A stretch of 64,000 nucleotides of DNA, from positions 186,001-250,000 of the forward strand of contig NZ_JAGHRJ010000004.1 of NCBI RefSeq assembly GCF_017743865.1. Direction: 5' to 3'. Origin of the DNA: Labrenzia sp. R4_2. GTDB taxonomy: Bacteria; Pseudomonadota; Alphaproteobacteria; Rhizobiales; Stappiaceae. Positions 42,154-51,978 of the stretch are shown here, piece after piece (the first letter of the stretch is position 1; every line of letters starts with the position of its first letter). The notes beneath the pieces were generated by a model. That model saw nothing but the letters and a program-made list of their open reading frames with translations, was not told the origin of the DNA and made no database searches. The translations under genes were made by a program, and so were the position numbers.

Positions 42154-43623
42154 CTACCGGATTACATCCGCGATCCGTTGAATCCCCTCCGGAATGCGCG
42201 CGGAGGGAATGGATGAATAAGCAAGACGATAAAACTGATGATTGTCGTCTTCGCGTCCGAAAAACGCTCTGCCCTGATCAATCACGACACCACTCTTGCG
42301 AAGTTTGAGTGCCAACTCGCTGGTGTTAACGCTCTCGGGAGCGCGCATCCAGAAGCTTGAGCCACCATGACTGCCACCGCTAGCAATTTGCAGGCCGTGG
42401 TCCCGAATTGCTTTATCCATGACGGAGCGTCTTCGCCGGTAAGCCTGCCCCATCCGGTTCACCATGGCATCATGATATCCAAGAGACAGAAAGTAGGCCG
42501 TGGTCCGCTGGATGTGACCAGGAGGATGCCTGAGCACCAACGCACGCAGCGACCGCGCTTCCTGGATCAAGGGTTTGGCAGCGACGATATATCCAAGGCG
42601 CAATCCCGGGAACAAAGACTTTGAAAACGAGCCGACGTAGATAACGCTCCCCGCCCGGTCGAGGGACTTGAGCGCAGGCGTCGGCGCTTTTTGGAATGCC
42701 ATTTCGAATTCGTAGTCATCCTCTACGATCACAAAGCCTTCTTCCACGGAGCGGTTCAGCAAAGCGCGGCGGCGGTCGATCGGCATGGTTGTATTGGTCG
42801 GACATTGGTGGCTGGCCGTGGTGAAGACCACTTGGCAGTTGCCGGGAATGTCATCCGGAGGGAGACCATCGTCATCGACCCGCACCTCCGTAATCTGGCA
42901 ACCGGTCTGATCGAGAATGTCGCGCAGTCCCGGATAACAGGGGTTTTCGATGGCTGCGACGCGATCCTTGTTCAACAAGACCTGAGCACAAAGCCACAGT
43001 GCATTCTGCGCCCCCATCGTTACCAGGATCTCATCTTGCTGCGCGGAAATCCCGCGGCGCGGCAAAATGTTTCTCACGATGTATTCGATCAGTTTGGGGT
43101 CGTCCTGTTCGTAAGGATCGGCGGTCATGCTCTCAAAGTTCTTCCGGCCCAACGCCTCCAATGCACACCGGCGCCAGTTGTCATGATCGAACAGGCGCGC
43201 ATCCGGCTGGCCATAAATGAAGGGGTACGGGTAATCACGCCAGTCCGATGGACGCACCAGGCTGGAGCGGTAGGAATACCGGGAGCTGACCATTTCGTCC
43301 CAGGCCACCGCGTCCTGCCGATCTCCCTCCGACTGATTGAGCATCGGTGGTGGTGGCGCGCTCTCAGAAACGAAGTAACCCGATCGCCCCCTTGATGTCA
43401 GATAGTCATTGGCGACCAATTCAGCATAGGCCAGGGTGACCGTAATTCGGCTGACCCCGAGCCACTCAGCCAGCTTCCGGCTGGACGGCATACGTTCACC
43501 GGGCAGGAACCGGCCCGACAATACGCCTTGGCTGACCAGGTGTTGGATCTGTTGCTGGAGGGTGCCTTCAAACTTGGGGTCCAAATGAAACTGTTCGGAT
43601 TTGATCGCCACGTCTGGATCCAT
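42154..43623 (-). CDS. tauR: MocR-type GntR regulator of taurine use
   Basis: This 489-residue protein has a winged helix (about residues 20-88: PGERMPSSRKLAEWLGVSRITVTLAYAELVANDYLTSRGRSGYFV) fused to an aminotransferase-like domain (about 130-489) with the PLP Lys in SFSKSLFPGLRLGYIV and the phosphate-region TMGAQNALWL. TauR proteins activate tau and xsc genes when taurine forms an adduct with PLP. It lies directly upstream of xsc in the same orientation. The start is taken at ATG 43623 (MDPDVAIKSEQF); the frame is open to 43677 but that part is not family-like. Confidence 0.9.
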   Translation of the reverse strand: MDPDVAIKSEQFHLDPKFEGTLQQQIQHLVSQGVLSGRFLPGERMPSSRKLAEWLGVSRITVTLAYAELVANDYLTSRGRSGYFVSESAPPPPMLNQSEGDRQDAVAWDEMVSSRYSYRSSLVRPSDWRDYPYPFIYGQPDARLFDHDNWRRCALEALGRKNFESMTADPYEQDDPKLIEYIVRNILPRRGISAQQDEILVTMGAQNALWLCAQVLLNKDRVAAIENPCYPGLRDILDQTGCQITEVRVDDDGLPPDDIPGNCQVVFTTASHQCPTNTTMPIDRRRALLNRSVEEGFVIVEDDYEFEMAFQKAPTPALKSLDRAGSVIYVGSFSKSLFPGLRLGYIVAAKPLIQEARSLRALVLRHPPGHIQRTTAYFLSLGYHDAMVNRMGQAYRRRRSVMDKAIRDHGLQIASGGSHGGSSFWMRAPESVNTSELALKLRKSGVVIDQGRAFFGREDDNHQFYRLAYSSIPSARIPEGIQRIADVIR

Positions 43624-43695
43624 TGTAGATATCAACTGGACCGACAGACTGTCATCAAAGCGGCAATTGTCCAACACCTTCTGAGCAAAAAAGCA

Positions 43696-43749
43696 TCGGG
43701 CCCTGCTTCAGTGAGTGCAATCCATGCCGCACACCGAAACAGGGCCCGA
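43696..43749 (-). terminator. Hairpin downstream of the nqr operon
   Basis: On the minus strand TCGGGCCCTG (43749-43740) pairs with CAGGGCCCGA (43705-43696) across a 34-nt loop with some internal pairing, and a TTTTTT run (43692-43687) follows 3 nt later. It lies 25 bp past the nqrF stop and is a fair terminator candidate. Confidence 0.6.
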
Positions 43750-43773
43750 AGTAAATCTTGATTTTCTGACGGG

Positions 43774-44994
43774 TTAACCGCCGAAATCGTCCAACATGAT
43801 GTCTTCGCGATCAACACCAAGATCGAGCAGCATGTTGATGACGGACTGGTTCATAATGGGAGGACCACACATGTAGAACTCACAGTCCTCAGGCGCCGGG
43901 TGGTCTTTCAGATACTCGTCGTAGAGTACATTGTGAATGAACCCGGTGTAGCCTTTCCAGTCGTCTTCCGGCAACGCGTCAGACAGAGCCACATGCCACT
44001 CAAAGTTCTCGTTCTCACGCTCCAGCATGTCGAAGTCTTCGACATAGAACATTTCGCGCTTGGAGCGCGCGCCGTACCAGAAAGTAACCTTTCGATCAGT
44101 TTTGATCCGGCGCAGCTGATCGAAAATATGCGAGCGCATCGGCGCCATGCCGGCACCACCGCCCACGAAGACCATTTCCTTCTTCGTGTCGCGCGCAAAG
44201 AACTCACCAAACGGGCCTGAGATCGTGACTTCGTCGCCCGGCTTCAAGTTGAAGATGTACGAAGACATCTTGCCGGCTGGAATTCCCTGGGACCCGGGAG
44301 GTGGCGATGCAATCCGGACGTTGAGCATCACGATGCCCTTTTCTTCCGGATAGTTGGCCATGGAGTAGGCCCGCTCAACCGGCTCGGCAACTTTCGAGCT
44401 TACGTCCCAGATTTTGAAGCGGTCCCAATCCTCATGGTACTCCTCGCCGACATCGAACTCCTTGTAGGAAAGCTCATAAGGCGGGCATTCGATTTGGATA
44501 TAACCACCGGCGCGGAAGTTGACGTCCTCGCCTTCTGGCAGTTCCAGGACCAGTTCCTTGATAAAGGTCGCCACGTTGTCGTTCGAGCGCACCTTGCAGC
44601 GCCATTTTTTGACGCCGAAGACCTCTTCAGGAACCTCGATTTCCATGTCCTGCTTGACGGCAACCTGACAGGACAAGCGGTCACCGCAAGCAGCTTCCCG
44701 CTTGGTGATGTGACCTTCTTCCGTTGGGAGGATTGAACCGCCGCCGGAAAAGATCTTCACCCGGCACTGGGCACAGGTGCCACCACCGCCGCACGCAGAC
44801 GGAACAAAGAGTTTTTGTTCGGCAAGTGTTTGCAGCAACTTGCCACCCGCTGGCACCGAAATCGTCTTCTCGCCGTTGATGGAAATGTTGACATTGCCCA
44901 TCGACACCAGCCTTGAGCGGGCGGCGAGAATGATCGTGACCAGCGCCAGAACGATCAGGGTAAAGAGAAGTATGCCTAGTCCAAATGTGGCCAC
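43774..44994 (-). CDS. nqrF: Na+-translocating NADH:quinone reductase subunit F
   Basis: This 406-residue electron-entry subunit has one N-terminal membrane helix (about 3-25), a ferredoxin-type 2Fe-2S domain ([22 protein letters not shown]...[11 protein letters not shown], four Cys), an FAD domain ([12 protein letters not shown]), and an NADH domain ([38 protein letters not shown]). It oxidises NADH on the cytoplasmic side. It is the last gene of nqrABCDEF, 12 bp after nqrE. Confidence 0.96.
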   Translation of the reverse strand: MATFGLGILLFTLIVLALVTIILAARSRLVSMGNVNISINGEKTISVPAGGKLLQTLAEQKLFVPSACGGGGTCAQCRVKIFSGGGSILPTEEGHITKREAACGDRLSCQVAVKQDMEIEVPEEVFGVKKWRCKVRSNDNVATFIKELVLELPEGEDVNFRAGGYIQIECPPYELSYKEFDVGEEYHEDWDRFKIWDVSSKVAEPVERAYSMANYPEEKGIVMLNVRIASPPPGSQGIPAGKMSSYIFNLKPGDEVTISGPFGEFFARDTKKEMVFVGGGAGMAPMRSHIFDQLRRIKTDRKVTFWYGARSKREMFYVEDFDMLERENENFEWHVALSDALPEDDWKGYTGFIHNVLYDEYLKDHPAPEDCEFYMCGPPIMNQSVINMLLDLGVDREDIMLDDFGG

Positions 44995-45006
44995 AGGGCG
45001 CTCCCG

Positions 45007-45615
45007 TTACAGTTTGACGCCGCTGAAGGACATGAAGGCAAGCGCCATCAGGCCAGCGGTAATAAATGTGATGCCCAGGCCCTGCAGGCCGTCCGGGATA
45101 TCGGAGTATTTCAGCTTCTCCCGCACACCAGCCATGGCCGTAATCGCCAAAGCCCAGCCAAAGCCGGAAGACAAACCGTAGGTCACGGATTCGCCGAAAT
45201 TGTAGTCCCGCTCCACCATGAACAGGGATCCGCCTAGGATCGCACAGTTCACCGTGATCAACGGCAGGAAGACGCCAAGCGCGTTGTAGAGCGGCGGAAA
45301 GTACTTATCGAGCACCATCTCCAGGATCTGGACCAGAGCTGCAATCACGCCGATGTATGAAATGAGCCCAAGGAAGGTCAGATCTACATTGCTGAAACCG
45401 GCCCAAGCCAAGGCGCCGGGAGCCAGGAGATAGGTCAGGATCAGGTTGTTTGCCGGTACTGTGATCGCCTGAACGATCATGACCGAAATACCAAGGCCAA
45501 TCGCAGTTGAGATCTTCTTCGAAACAGCGATGAAGGTGCACATGCCCAGGAAGAAGGACAGCGCCAGGTTCTCAACAAAGATGGCCTTTACGGCGAGTGA
45601 AAGCATATGTTCCAT
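45007..45615 (-). CDS. nqrE: Na+-translocating NADH:quinone reductase subunit E
   Basis: This 202-residue membrane subunit has six hydrophobic helices. Two Cys that would help ligate the Fe centre shared with NqrD are in [14 protein letters not shown] and [13 protein letters not shown]. Its start overlaps the nqrD stop by one base (TGATG), which implies coupled translation and a 1:1 complex. Confidence 0.96.
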   Translation of the reverse strand: MEHMLSLAVKAIFVENLALSFFLGMCTFIAVSKKISTAIGLGISVMIVQAITVPANNLILTYLLAPGALAWAGFSNVDLTFLGLISYIGVIAALVQILEMVLDKYFPPLYNALGVFLPLITVNCAILGGSLFMVERDYNFGESVTYGLSSGFGWALAITAMAGVREKLKYSDIPDGLQGLGITFITAGLMALAFMSFSGVKL

Positions 45616-46268
45616 CAGTGCGCATCCACCGTTTGGATCTTGTACTCGCGCTCTTCAACCTGCTCTGGCTTCCAGGACCGGAACGCCCAGATGATCAGGC
45701 CGATGATGAAGAAAGCGGATGGCGGCAGCAGCAGCATGCCGTTCGGGACATACCAACCACCGTTGTTGACAGTCTCAAAGATCGTGATGCCGAACAGGCT
45801 GCCTGCACCAAACAACTCGCGAATAACACCAACCAGCATAAGGATCAGGCCATACCCGAGCCCATTGCCTGCACCGTCAATAAAGGAGGCAATAGGCGGG
45901 TTCTTCATGGCAAACGCCTCTGCACGGCCCATCACAATACAGTTGGTGATGATCAGGCCCACGAAGACCGAGAGAGTTTTCGAAATCTCGTAGAGATACG
46001 CCTTCAGCACCTGATCAACGAGAATCACGAGAGATGCAATGATGACCATCTGCACAATGATCCGGATGGCTCCTGGAATGTGATTGCGCAGCATCGAGAT
46101 GAACATGGAGGAGAATGCCGTAACGAATATCACCGCAAGTGACATGACAAACGCCACCTGCAACGAAGATGTCACAGCAAGGGCTGAGCAGATCCCGAGA
46201 ACCTGAAGGGTTATCGGGTTGTTATCGACCAGCGGATCGATAAGCATGCTTCTCTTGGTTTGCGCCAT
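45615..46268 (-). CDS. nqrD: Na+-translocating NADH:quinone reductase subunit D
   Basis: This 217-residue membrane subunit is homologous to NqrE with inverted topology. Conserved Cys lie in [14 protein letters not shown] and [15 protein letters not shown]. It forms the Fe-binding, Na+-conducting core with NqrE. One-base overlaps (TGATG) join it to nqrC and nqrE. Confidence 0.96.
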   Translation of the reverse strand: MAQTKRSMLIDPLVDNNPITLQVLGICSALAVTSSLQVAFVMSLAVIFVTAFSSMFISMLRNHIPGAIRIIVQMVIIASLVILVDQVLKAYLYEISKTLSVFVGLIITNCIVMGRAEAFAMKNPPIASFIDGAGNGLGYGLILMLVGVIRELFGAGSLFGITIFETVNNGGWYVPNGMLLLPPSAFFIIGLIIWAFRSWKPEQVEEREYKIQTVDAH

Positions 46269-47074
46269 CAGATCTCTCCTGCTTTCAGATTTTCCAGGAA
46301 GGGTGCAAATCCGGCCTCGCCCATCCAGAACCGTACCAGGTTGTCGACACCAACCGTCGTCAAAGTCGCGCCAGCCAGCGCGTCGACATGATACTCTTCA
46401 CCTTCTGGCGGAACGGTCTTGGCGACAGTGATCAGCAGATCTCCGCTGTCATCGGAAAGTTTCTTGCCATTCCACTGTGATTTCCAGCGCGGGTTATCAA
46501 CCTCGGCCCCAAGACCCGGGGTCTCACCGTGGCTGTAGAACTGAAGACCAAAGATGTCGTTGCCGTTTTCTTCCAGGGCAATGAACCCGTAGAGCGTAGA
46601 CCAAAGCCCGTAGCCGTGGATCGGCAGAATGACCTTGTCGAGACTGCCATCGTCATTCCGCAGCAAATAAACAGTGACGTATTTCGACTGGCGTCCAATG
46701 GAGGCCGGGTCGTCCGTCAAAGCAATCGAGGTCTCTGGATCATCCGCTGCGGCGCGATCATCGAAGGTTGCCGGATCGAACTTGTCGGTGAATTTTCCGG
46801 TCGCAATCTCAAGAACCTGCGGTTCAAACACTGCAAATGCCTCAGCGACATTCGACCCGGGTTCGTAAAGACCGGCAACCTGAAGGATGTTGATCTGCTT
46901 ATCCTTCAGTTTATTAACTTCCTGCAGAGGGCGCAGAGAGACAGCCGCCGCAGACACCACCATGGACGCCACCAGACAGATCGACACGGCCACGAAGATG
47001 GTCTTCGGGACAGAATCCACCGGCAGATCAAGGAACCGGCGGATGAAGCCTTTGTTTTCTTTATCTTCAGGCAT
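46268..47074 (-). CDS. nqrC: Na+-translocating NADH:quinone reductase subunit C
   Basis: This 268-residue protein has one N-terminal membrane helix (about 24-46) and a periplasmic FMN-binding domain. Covalent FMN is expected on T237 in [13 protein letters not shown]; the usual motif is (S/A)GAT. The flavin would be attached by ApbE, whose gene is divergent from the operon. It overlaps nqrB by 8 nt. Confidence 0.95.
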   Translation of the reverse strand: MPEDKENKGFIRRFLDLPVDSVPKTIFVAVSICLVASMVVSAAAVSLRPLQEVNKLKDKQINILQVAGLYEPGSNVAEAFAVFEPQVLEIATGKFTDKFDPATFDDRAAADDPETSIALTDDPASIGRQSKYVTVYLLRNDDGSLDKVILPIHGYGLWSTLYGFIALEENGNDIFGLQFYSHGETPGLGAEVDNPRWKSQWNGKKLSDDSGDLLITVAKTVPPEGEEYHVDALAGATLTTVGVDNLVRFWMGEAGFAPFLENLKAGEI

Positions 47075-48266
47075 GTCGCTTCGCCCTGCGCTTGATGTTT
47101 GCCTGCACTACGAAATAATCGATCAGCGGTGCGAAAACGTTACCGAACAAGATCGCCAGCATCATTCCTTCCGGGAAGGCTGGATTGATAACGCGGATCA
47201 TCACAACCATCACACCGATCAAGGCACCATAGATGTAACGGCCAAGATTGGTGTGCGACGCTGAAACCGGCTCTGTGACCATGAAGGCCAAACCAAACGC
47301 GTAGCCGCCAATCACCAGATGCCAATACCAAGGCATTGCAAACATCGGGTTGGTGTCGGAGCCAATCAGATTGAGCAGTGTCGAGAATGCGATCATACCA
47401 ATCAGGCAGCCGACCACCAACCGCCAGTTGGCGATCTTTGTGATCAAAAGGAAGGCAAGTCCGATGAAGCACGCCAGTGCCGAGACCTCACCAATGCTGC
47501 CCTGTATCGTACCAAGAAACGCATCCATCCAGCTCACCCCGTGAGCTGCCAACTGCTGGTAACCGTCCGATGCACCAACCGACAATGCGGTCGCGCCCGA
47601 GAACCCATCTACCGGTGTCCAGATGGTGTCGCCGGACATTTGCGCCGGATATGCAAAGTACAGAAACGCGCGGCCTGTCAGCGCCGGGTTCAGAAAGTTC
47701 TTGCCGGTTCCACCGAACACCTCTTTGCCGATCACAACACCAAAGGCGATGCCCAGTGCCACCTGCCACAGCGGTGCAGATGGCGGCAGGATCAGCGCAT
47801 AAAGCATGGAAGTTACGAGGAACCCCTCGTTCACTTCGTGACCGCGTACCGTTGCAAAGATCACTTCGCAAATGCCGCCGACGACCAGCGTCGTAATGTA
47901 GATCGGGAGGAAATAGAGCGCCCCGTGCAGGATATTGGCAAGCGGGTTGGCCGGGTTGAACCCGATCCCCAGCGCTTCAATGATCCATGCGCGCCAGCCG
48001 GATGCCCCGTATGTGGCAATTGCGGAATTGACCTGGAAGCCAACGTTGTAAAGACCCACGAGAATACAAGGGATCGTCGCGATGACCACATAGGTCATGA
48101 TCCGCTTCATATCGATGTAAGAGCGTGCGTGCGGCGCAGCTGTCGTTACGGTCTTTGGGGTATAGAGAAAGCTCTCCACCATTTCATAAATGGGGAAGAA
48201 TTTCTCGTATTTGCCGCCCTTGACGAAATTTGGCTCGATGCGGTCGAAGAAGTTGCGCAGACCCAA
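47067..48266 (-). CDS. nqrB: Na+-translocating NADH:quinone reductase subunit B
   Basis: This 399-residue multi-spanning subunit binds a second covalent FMN, on T226 in VDGFSGATALSV, and riboflavin, and forms part of the Na+ path. The conserved opening GLRNFFDRIEPNFVKGGKYEKFFPIYEMVESFLYTP and the run NFLNPALTGRAFLYFAYPAQMSGDTIW are typical. It starts 3 bp after the nqrA stop. Confidence 0.96.
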   Translation of the reverse strand: MGLRNFFDRIEPNFVKGGKYEKFFPIYEMVESFLYTPKTVTTAAPHARSYIDMKRIMTYVVIATIPCILVGLYNVGFQVNSAIATYGASGWRAWIIEALGIGFNPANPLANILHGALYFLPIYITTLVVGGICEVIFATVRGHEVNEGFLVTSMLYALILPPSAPLWQVALGIAFGVVIGKEVFGGTGKNFLNPALTGRAFLYFAYPAQMSGDTIWTPVDGFSGATALSVGASDGYQQLAAHGVSWMDAFLGTIQGSIGEVSALACFIGLAFLLITKIANWRLVVGCLIGMIAFSTLLNLIGSDTNPMFAMPWYWHLVIGGYAFGLAFMVTEPVSASHTNLGRYIYGALIGVMVVMIRVINPAFPEGMMLAILFGNVFAPLIDYFVVQANIKRRAKRHA

Positions 48267-48269
48267 GGC

Positions 48270-49613
48270 CTAGCCCTCCTTTTCGATTTTGGTGAGGCAA
48301 TCGCGAAGCGCCATGCCATATTCATACTTGGCTGGACAAGCAAAGCCCACCAGACCCAAATCTTCTTCATCCAGTTCCAGCGCCCCAAGGGCCTGTGCCT
48401 GATCTGTATCCATAACCAGCAGGGAACGCAAAAGCTGGGTGGGTAGAAAATCCTGCGGCATCAATTCCTCAAAGGTGCCAATGGGCACCATCGCGCGGCG
48501 TCCCCCGTTCAAATTGGACGTCAACGCGTAGAGTTTCTTTGAGAAAGCCGAGCCCAAGACAGGTTGGAGTGCAAACTTGGACGGCATTGGACGGATCCAG
48601 CCCATCGGGATCTGTTTGTGATCTTCCTCAATCAGGGTCATCTGCCGTGCATAGCGTCCAAGATAGGCGCTTACGCCCTCTCCCAATCGGCCGCTCAACA
48701 CCGATCCGGAGATCATTCGAACCGGAACATCGCCTGAAATTTCACCGTTACTCAATTCGATCATTGAAGCACCGGAGATAGTGCGGATCAAACGCGGCTT
48801 GGTGCACAACGGTCCCGACAGGGCAATGATTCTTGAGGAGTCCAGCTTACCGGTTTCAAGAAGACGTCCGATCGCGATGACGTCCTGGTATCCAATGGTC
48901 CAGACCGTCTTTTCTGCGCTTGGCGTGTCCAGGAAGTGAATATGCGTTCCTGCAAGTCCAGCCGGATGCGGGCCGGAAAACCCTGCAACTTCGATCCCAG
49001 GCATCGTGAGGCCGGGAATATTGGCTCCGGTCTCACAGCACAAATAGGTCTTGCCCGAACTTAACGTTGCAACCGCGGCAAGGCCTTTTTCAAACGCTTC
49101 AGCCTGGTCCGCGATCACGATCGTCGGATCGGCGGTCAATGGCTCCGTGTCCATGGCTGTCACGAAAATGGCAGCAGGACGCGCTTCCGGGTCAGGAACT
49201 TTCGAATAGGGACGCGTGCGGAATGATGTCCAAAGCCCGGAAGCACACAGACGTTCTGTCAGACCTTCCGGCGTTGCGGCATCACCAACGTCTGAGAAGT
49301 CAACCGGATCGGCTGCTGTCGCATCAACTTCGATTTCGACGCTGATGAGAACTCGGCGTGCACCGCGGTTAACTGCCTTCACCCGGCCAGAAACCGGAGC
49401 CGTGACCATAACGTCAGGCGTGTCCTTGTGGAAGAAAACAGGCGCACCCGCCCCGACCGCGTCACCTTCTTGAACGATCAGACGAGGCTTCAATCCGATA
49501 TAGTCTGCCGCAATGACTGCAGCGTTCTGGATCTTGTCCTTTGCGTCAATTTCTTGAACCGGCGCTCCCGTGATAGGTAGATCAAGACCTTTTTTCAGCT
49601 TAAAACTTTGCAC
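48270..49613 (-). CDS. nqrA: Na+-translocating NADH:quinone reductase subunit A
   Basis: This 447-residue peripheral cytoplasmic subunit begins FKLKKGLDLPITGAPVQEI, with the biotinyl-like DVMVTAPVSGRVKAVNRGARRVLISVEIEV region and the SLBB-like FSGPHPAGLAGTHIHFLD. It is the first gene of nqrABCDEF. The 170-bp gap to divergent apbE must hold the operon promoter. Confidence 0.96.
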   Translation of the reverse strand: MQSFKLKKGLDLPITGAPVQEIDAKDKIQNAAVIAADYIGLKPRLIVQEGDAVGAGAPVFFHKDTPDVMVTAPVSGRVKAVNRGARRVLISVEIEVDATAADPVDFSDVGDAATPEGLTERLCASGLWTSFRTRPYSKVPDPEARPAAIFVTAMDTEPLTADPTIVIADQAEAFEKGLAAVATLSSGKTYLCCETGANIPGLTMPGIEVAGFSGPHPAGLAGTHIHFLDTPSAEKTVWTIGYQDVIAIGRLLETGKLDSSRIIALSGPLCTKPRLIRTISGASMIELSNGEISGDVPVRMISGSVLSGRLGEGVSAYLGRYARQMTLIEEDHKQIPMGWIRPMPSKFALQPVLGSAFSKKLYALTSNLNGGRRAMVPIGTFEELMPQDFLPTQLLRSLLVMDTDQAQALGALELDEEDLGLVGFACPAKYEYGMALRDCLTKIEKEG

Positions 49614-49785
49614 GCATCCGGCCTCCAGAATTCGTTAGGGCGCCATATGCTATGTTTTCACGAGTTGAAAAAGCATTTTTTTGCCCTAGTCGTCCATTTT
49701 TTTGTTGAATCGGTCCTGAAAACCAATGAAAAGCGCCGCAGAACGCGCGACACTTTTCGCACATGATCAATCGGAGATGCATACC

Positions 49786-50817
49786 GTGCCAAACAATATC
49801 GTATTTTCCCGGCGCAGCTTCATCCTGATGTCGCTGACCTTGGCGGCCTGTAAAGGTGGATCGGATATCGTTGAGCTTTCCGGCTCCACGATGGGGACCA
49901 GCTACACAGTTACCGGGGTTGATCATAATCGGAATGTTGACCAGGCAGCGCTTAAGAAAGCGTTGGAGGCAAGCTTGGCTCAGGTCAACGCTCAAATGTC
50001 CAACTGGGACGCATCCTCGGAAGTTTCGCGCTTCAACGCTCTGCGCTCCACCGCGCCGGTTATGGTCTCCGAAGGATTTGCGGAAGTTGTCCGTGCTTCT
50101 CGCGAGATCAACGCTGCCAGTGCCGGTCAGTTCGACATCACACTTGGCCCGGTAATCGAAGCCTGGGGATTTGGTTCCAAAGGCGGAGGCCGCCCGGCAA
50201 CAGCTGAAGCAAACGCTTTGGCAGCCGCGCGCAAGGTTTCCGGCCAAACAGATGGCCTCAAAGTTGACGGAACGCAAATCAGCAAAAGCCATCCGGAAGC
50301 CGAACTCTACCTTCCATCCATCGGCAAGGGGTATGGTGTCGACCAGATGGCCAAAGTCGTTGCCTCCTTTGGCATCAGCGATTTCATGGTCGAGATCGGC
50401 GGCGACCTCTATGTTTCCGGGCGCAACGCTGACAGCATGGATTGGCAAATCGGCATCGAAACGCCGACCGCTTACACCCGTTCCGCATACCAGGTAGCCA
50501 GCGTCACCAACATGGGCATGGCGACATCCGGCGACTACAGAAACTATTTTGAACGCGACGGCGAGCGGTTCTCCCACATCATCGATGCACACACCGGAGC
50601 GCCGATCACCCACAAGACGGCATCTGCAACGGTGCTTGCTGAAAACACCATGCTTGCGGACGCCTGGTCTACTGCCATGCTGGTGCTCGGAACCGAGCGT
50701 GGTTTGGAAATCGCGAATCAACGTGATATTGCTGTTCTGTTCATTGATCGCAGCTCCGATGCGGAAAACGGCTTCGCTTCAGTCGCCAGCGACAAGTTCA
50801 AGCAACTTCAGGCCTGA
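49786..50817 (+). CDS. apbE: FAD:protein FMN transferase
   Basis: This enzyme covalently attaches FMN to Thr of NqrB and NqrC. The 343-residue product from GTG 49786 has a twin-arginine-like lipoprotein signal, SRRSFILMSLTLAAC, then the ApbE fold: ELSGSTMGTSYTVTG, QVNAQMSNWDASSEVSRFNAL, AGQFDITLGPVIEAWGFG, IGKGYGVDQMAKVV, EIGGDLYVSG, FSHIIDAHTGAPI and MLADAWSTAML. I chose GTG 49786 because CGGAG lies 9 nt upstream and the signal fits. ATG 49777 and ATG 49726 are alternatives. It is divergent from nqrA and followed by nqrM. Confidence 0.93.
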   Translation: MPNNIVFSRRSFILMSLTLAACKGGSDIVELSGSTMGTSYTVTGVDHNRNVDQAALKKALEASLAQVNAQMSNWDASSEVSRFNALRSTAPVMVSEGFAEVVRASREINAASAGQFDITLGPVIEAWGFGSKGGGRPATAEANALAAARKVSGQTDGLKVDGTQISKSHPEAELYLPSIGKGYGVDQMAKVVASFGISDFMVEIGGDLYVSGRNADSMDWQIGIETPTAYTRSAYQVASVTNMGMATSGDYRNYFERDGERFSHIIDAHTGAPITHKTASATVLAENTMLADAWSTAMLVLGTERGLEIANQRDIAVLFIDRSSDAENGFASVASDKFKQLQA

Positions 50818-50841
50818 TAACCGAATCAAAGGGTATCCATC

Positions 50842-51072
50842 GTGGAAACGTTTGTTCTGGCTTTCGCGCTACTTTTGACCGTCATCCTTGGTATGGCGAT
50901 CGGCGTGATTTTTTCTGGCAGAACAATCAAGGGAAGCTGCGGTGGATTGAATGCAATTTCCGGCGCAGACCATTGCATGGTTTGCAAAAAGGAAATCGAC
51001 CCGGATAGCCCGCTCCGCGACCGCCTGCAGTGCCCACGCGCACGCAAGCAACTTGCTGAAATGGAAGGCTGA
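50842..51072 (+). CDS. nqrM: (Na+)-NQR maturation factor NqrM
   Basis: This 76-residue protein has one N-terminal helix (METFVLAFALLLTVILGMAIGVIFSG) and a Cys-rich tail (GSCGG...DHCMVCKKEIDP...LQCPRARK). Members of the DUF539/NqrM family are needed to insert iron into the NqrD-NqrE site. GTG start with AAAGGG 8 nt upstream, 24 bp after apbE, so the two maturation factors are probably co-transcribed. Confidence 0.93.
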   Translation: METFVLAFALLLTVILGMAIGVIFSGRTIKGSCGGLNAISGADHCMVCKKEIDPDSPLRDRLQCPRARKQLAEMEG

Positions 51073-51099
51073 CCGGCAGATTCGGCCGGTGTTCTTGAT

Positions 51100-51276
51100 C
51101 TACTGGACCGGAACAAAGGCGACCAACGCCAAACATCCACCGGCAGCAAGACCGTAGACCCACAACTGCCTGCTCGGTCCTTCCTTCACCCAAACCCGCC
51201 GATATTGGTACCCGGAAAAGCACGCGATGACGAAGATGATCGTCGCGACCAGCGGCGTAAGCGTGAAGTCAGCCAA
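51100..51276 (-). CDS. Small two-helix membrane protein, unknown function
   Basis: A 58-residue frame from TTG at 51276 reads MADFTLTPLVATIIFVIACF, then a basic loop SGYQYRRVWVKEGPSRQ, then a second helix LWVYGLAAGGCLALVAFVPVQ. AGGAA lies about 9 nt before the TTG. It fills what would otherwise be a 290-bp gap between nqrM and the CBS gene and is too short and unusual in its start for most gene callers. I do not know its function. The amphipathic pattern and clean start and stop support a real gene. Confidence 0.65.
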   Translation of the reverse strand: MADFTLTPLVATIIFVIACFSGYQYRRVWVKEGPSRQLWVYGLAAGGCLALVAFVPVQ

Positions 51277-51360
51277 TTTCTAGAGTTCCTTAAACCGCTG
51301 AGTTTCGGGTAAGCTGTTCGTCCATGTCATACTTGGACATAGCAACAGGGAGCGATATTC

Positions 51361-51882
51361 ATGCCGAGCTCTTATCAGGCCCCGAGCCGAAAAGACAAGA
51401 TTCAAGAAAAGACACACAGCCAGACCCCTGTAACCAATGCGTCGGCAGAAACCGCGACCGTCGGCAAGATTTTGGAGTCCAAAGGCAAGGACGTATTTTC
51501 CCTGAGGCCCCAAAACACGCTTCATGAAGCTGTTGTGCAGCTGAAAGAAAAGCGGATTGGTGCCTTGATCGTCAAAGATGCTGCCGGAAAGCTCCAAGGC
51601 ATCTTGTCTGAACGGGACATCGTGCGGCGTCTTGCAGAGACACCTGGTCAAACACTTTCGCAGAAAGTGGAAGACATCATGACCCGGGACGTAAAAACCT
51701 GCTCCCCGGAAGACCGATTGATTTCAGTTCTTCAAACCATGACCAAAGGCAAATTCCGGCATATGCCGGTGGTCAACGGAGATATTGTGGTCGGGATCGT
51801 GACGATCGGCGATGTCGTCAATTACCGGCTGCAGGAGCTCGAGTACGAATCGCTTCAGCTCAAGCAGCTGATCGTCGGCTAA
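51361..51882 (+). CDS. CBS-domain-pair protein
   Basis: This 173-residue protein has two CBS motifs (about 32-95: TVGKILESKGKDVFSLRPQNTLHEAVVQLKEKRIGALIVKDAAGKLQGILSERDIVRRLA; about 98-160: KVEDIMTRDVKTCSPEDRLISVLQTMTKGKFRHMPVVNGDIVVGIVTIGDVVNY). Together they form one Bateman module, which usually binds adenine nucleotides. No other domain is present, so it may act as a stand-alone energy-state sensor. It starts after GGGAG and ends at a hairpin. Confidence 0.9.
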   Translation: MPSSYQAPSRKDKIQEKTHSQTPVTNASAETATVGKILESKGKDVFSLRPQNTLHEAVVQLKEKRIGALIVKDAAGKLQGILSERDIVRRLAETPGQTLSQKVEDIMTRDVKTCSPEDRLISVLQTMTKGKFRHMPVVNGDIVVGIVTIGDVVNYRLQELEYESLQLKQLIVG

Positions 51883-51895
51883 CGCTCTTCAAAAG

Positions 51896-51929
51896 AAGCC
51901 TCGCAGAGACCCAAAGTCCCGCGAGGCTT
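51896..51929. terminator. Hairpin between the CBS and peroxiredoxin genes
   Basis: AAGCCTCGC (51896-51904), a 16-nt loop, GCGAGGCTT (51921-51929) is a perfect 9-bp stem. A and T tracts flank it (AAAAG before, GTTTG after), so it may end both convergent transcripts. Confidence 0.75.
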
Positions 51930-51978
51930 GTTTGCCAAATGTCCAAGCTTTCAGATCCCGGAGAGCTGCCGCATTGTC

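Noticed and set aside
43696..43749. Attachment site or recombination repeat
   Set aside because: The inverted arms are better explained by a terminator for nqrF; no integrase or tRNA gene is nearby.
47319..48446. 375-residue plus-strand frame opposite nqrB/nqrA
   Set aside because: Shadow of conserved Nqr genes; Cys/His-rich low-similarity product.
49600..50721. 373-residue minus-strand frame opposite apbE
   Set aside because: ApbE motifs are clear on the plus strand; the opposite frame has no domain features and would overlap the nqrA start.
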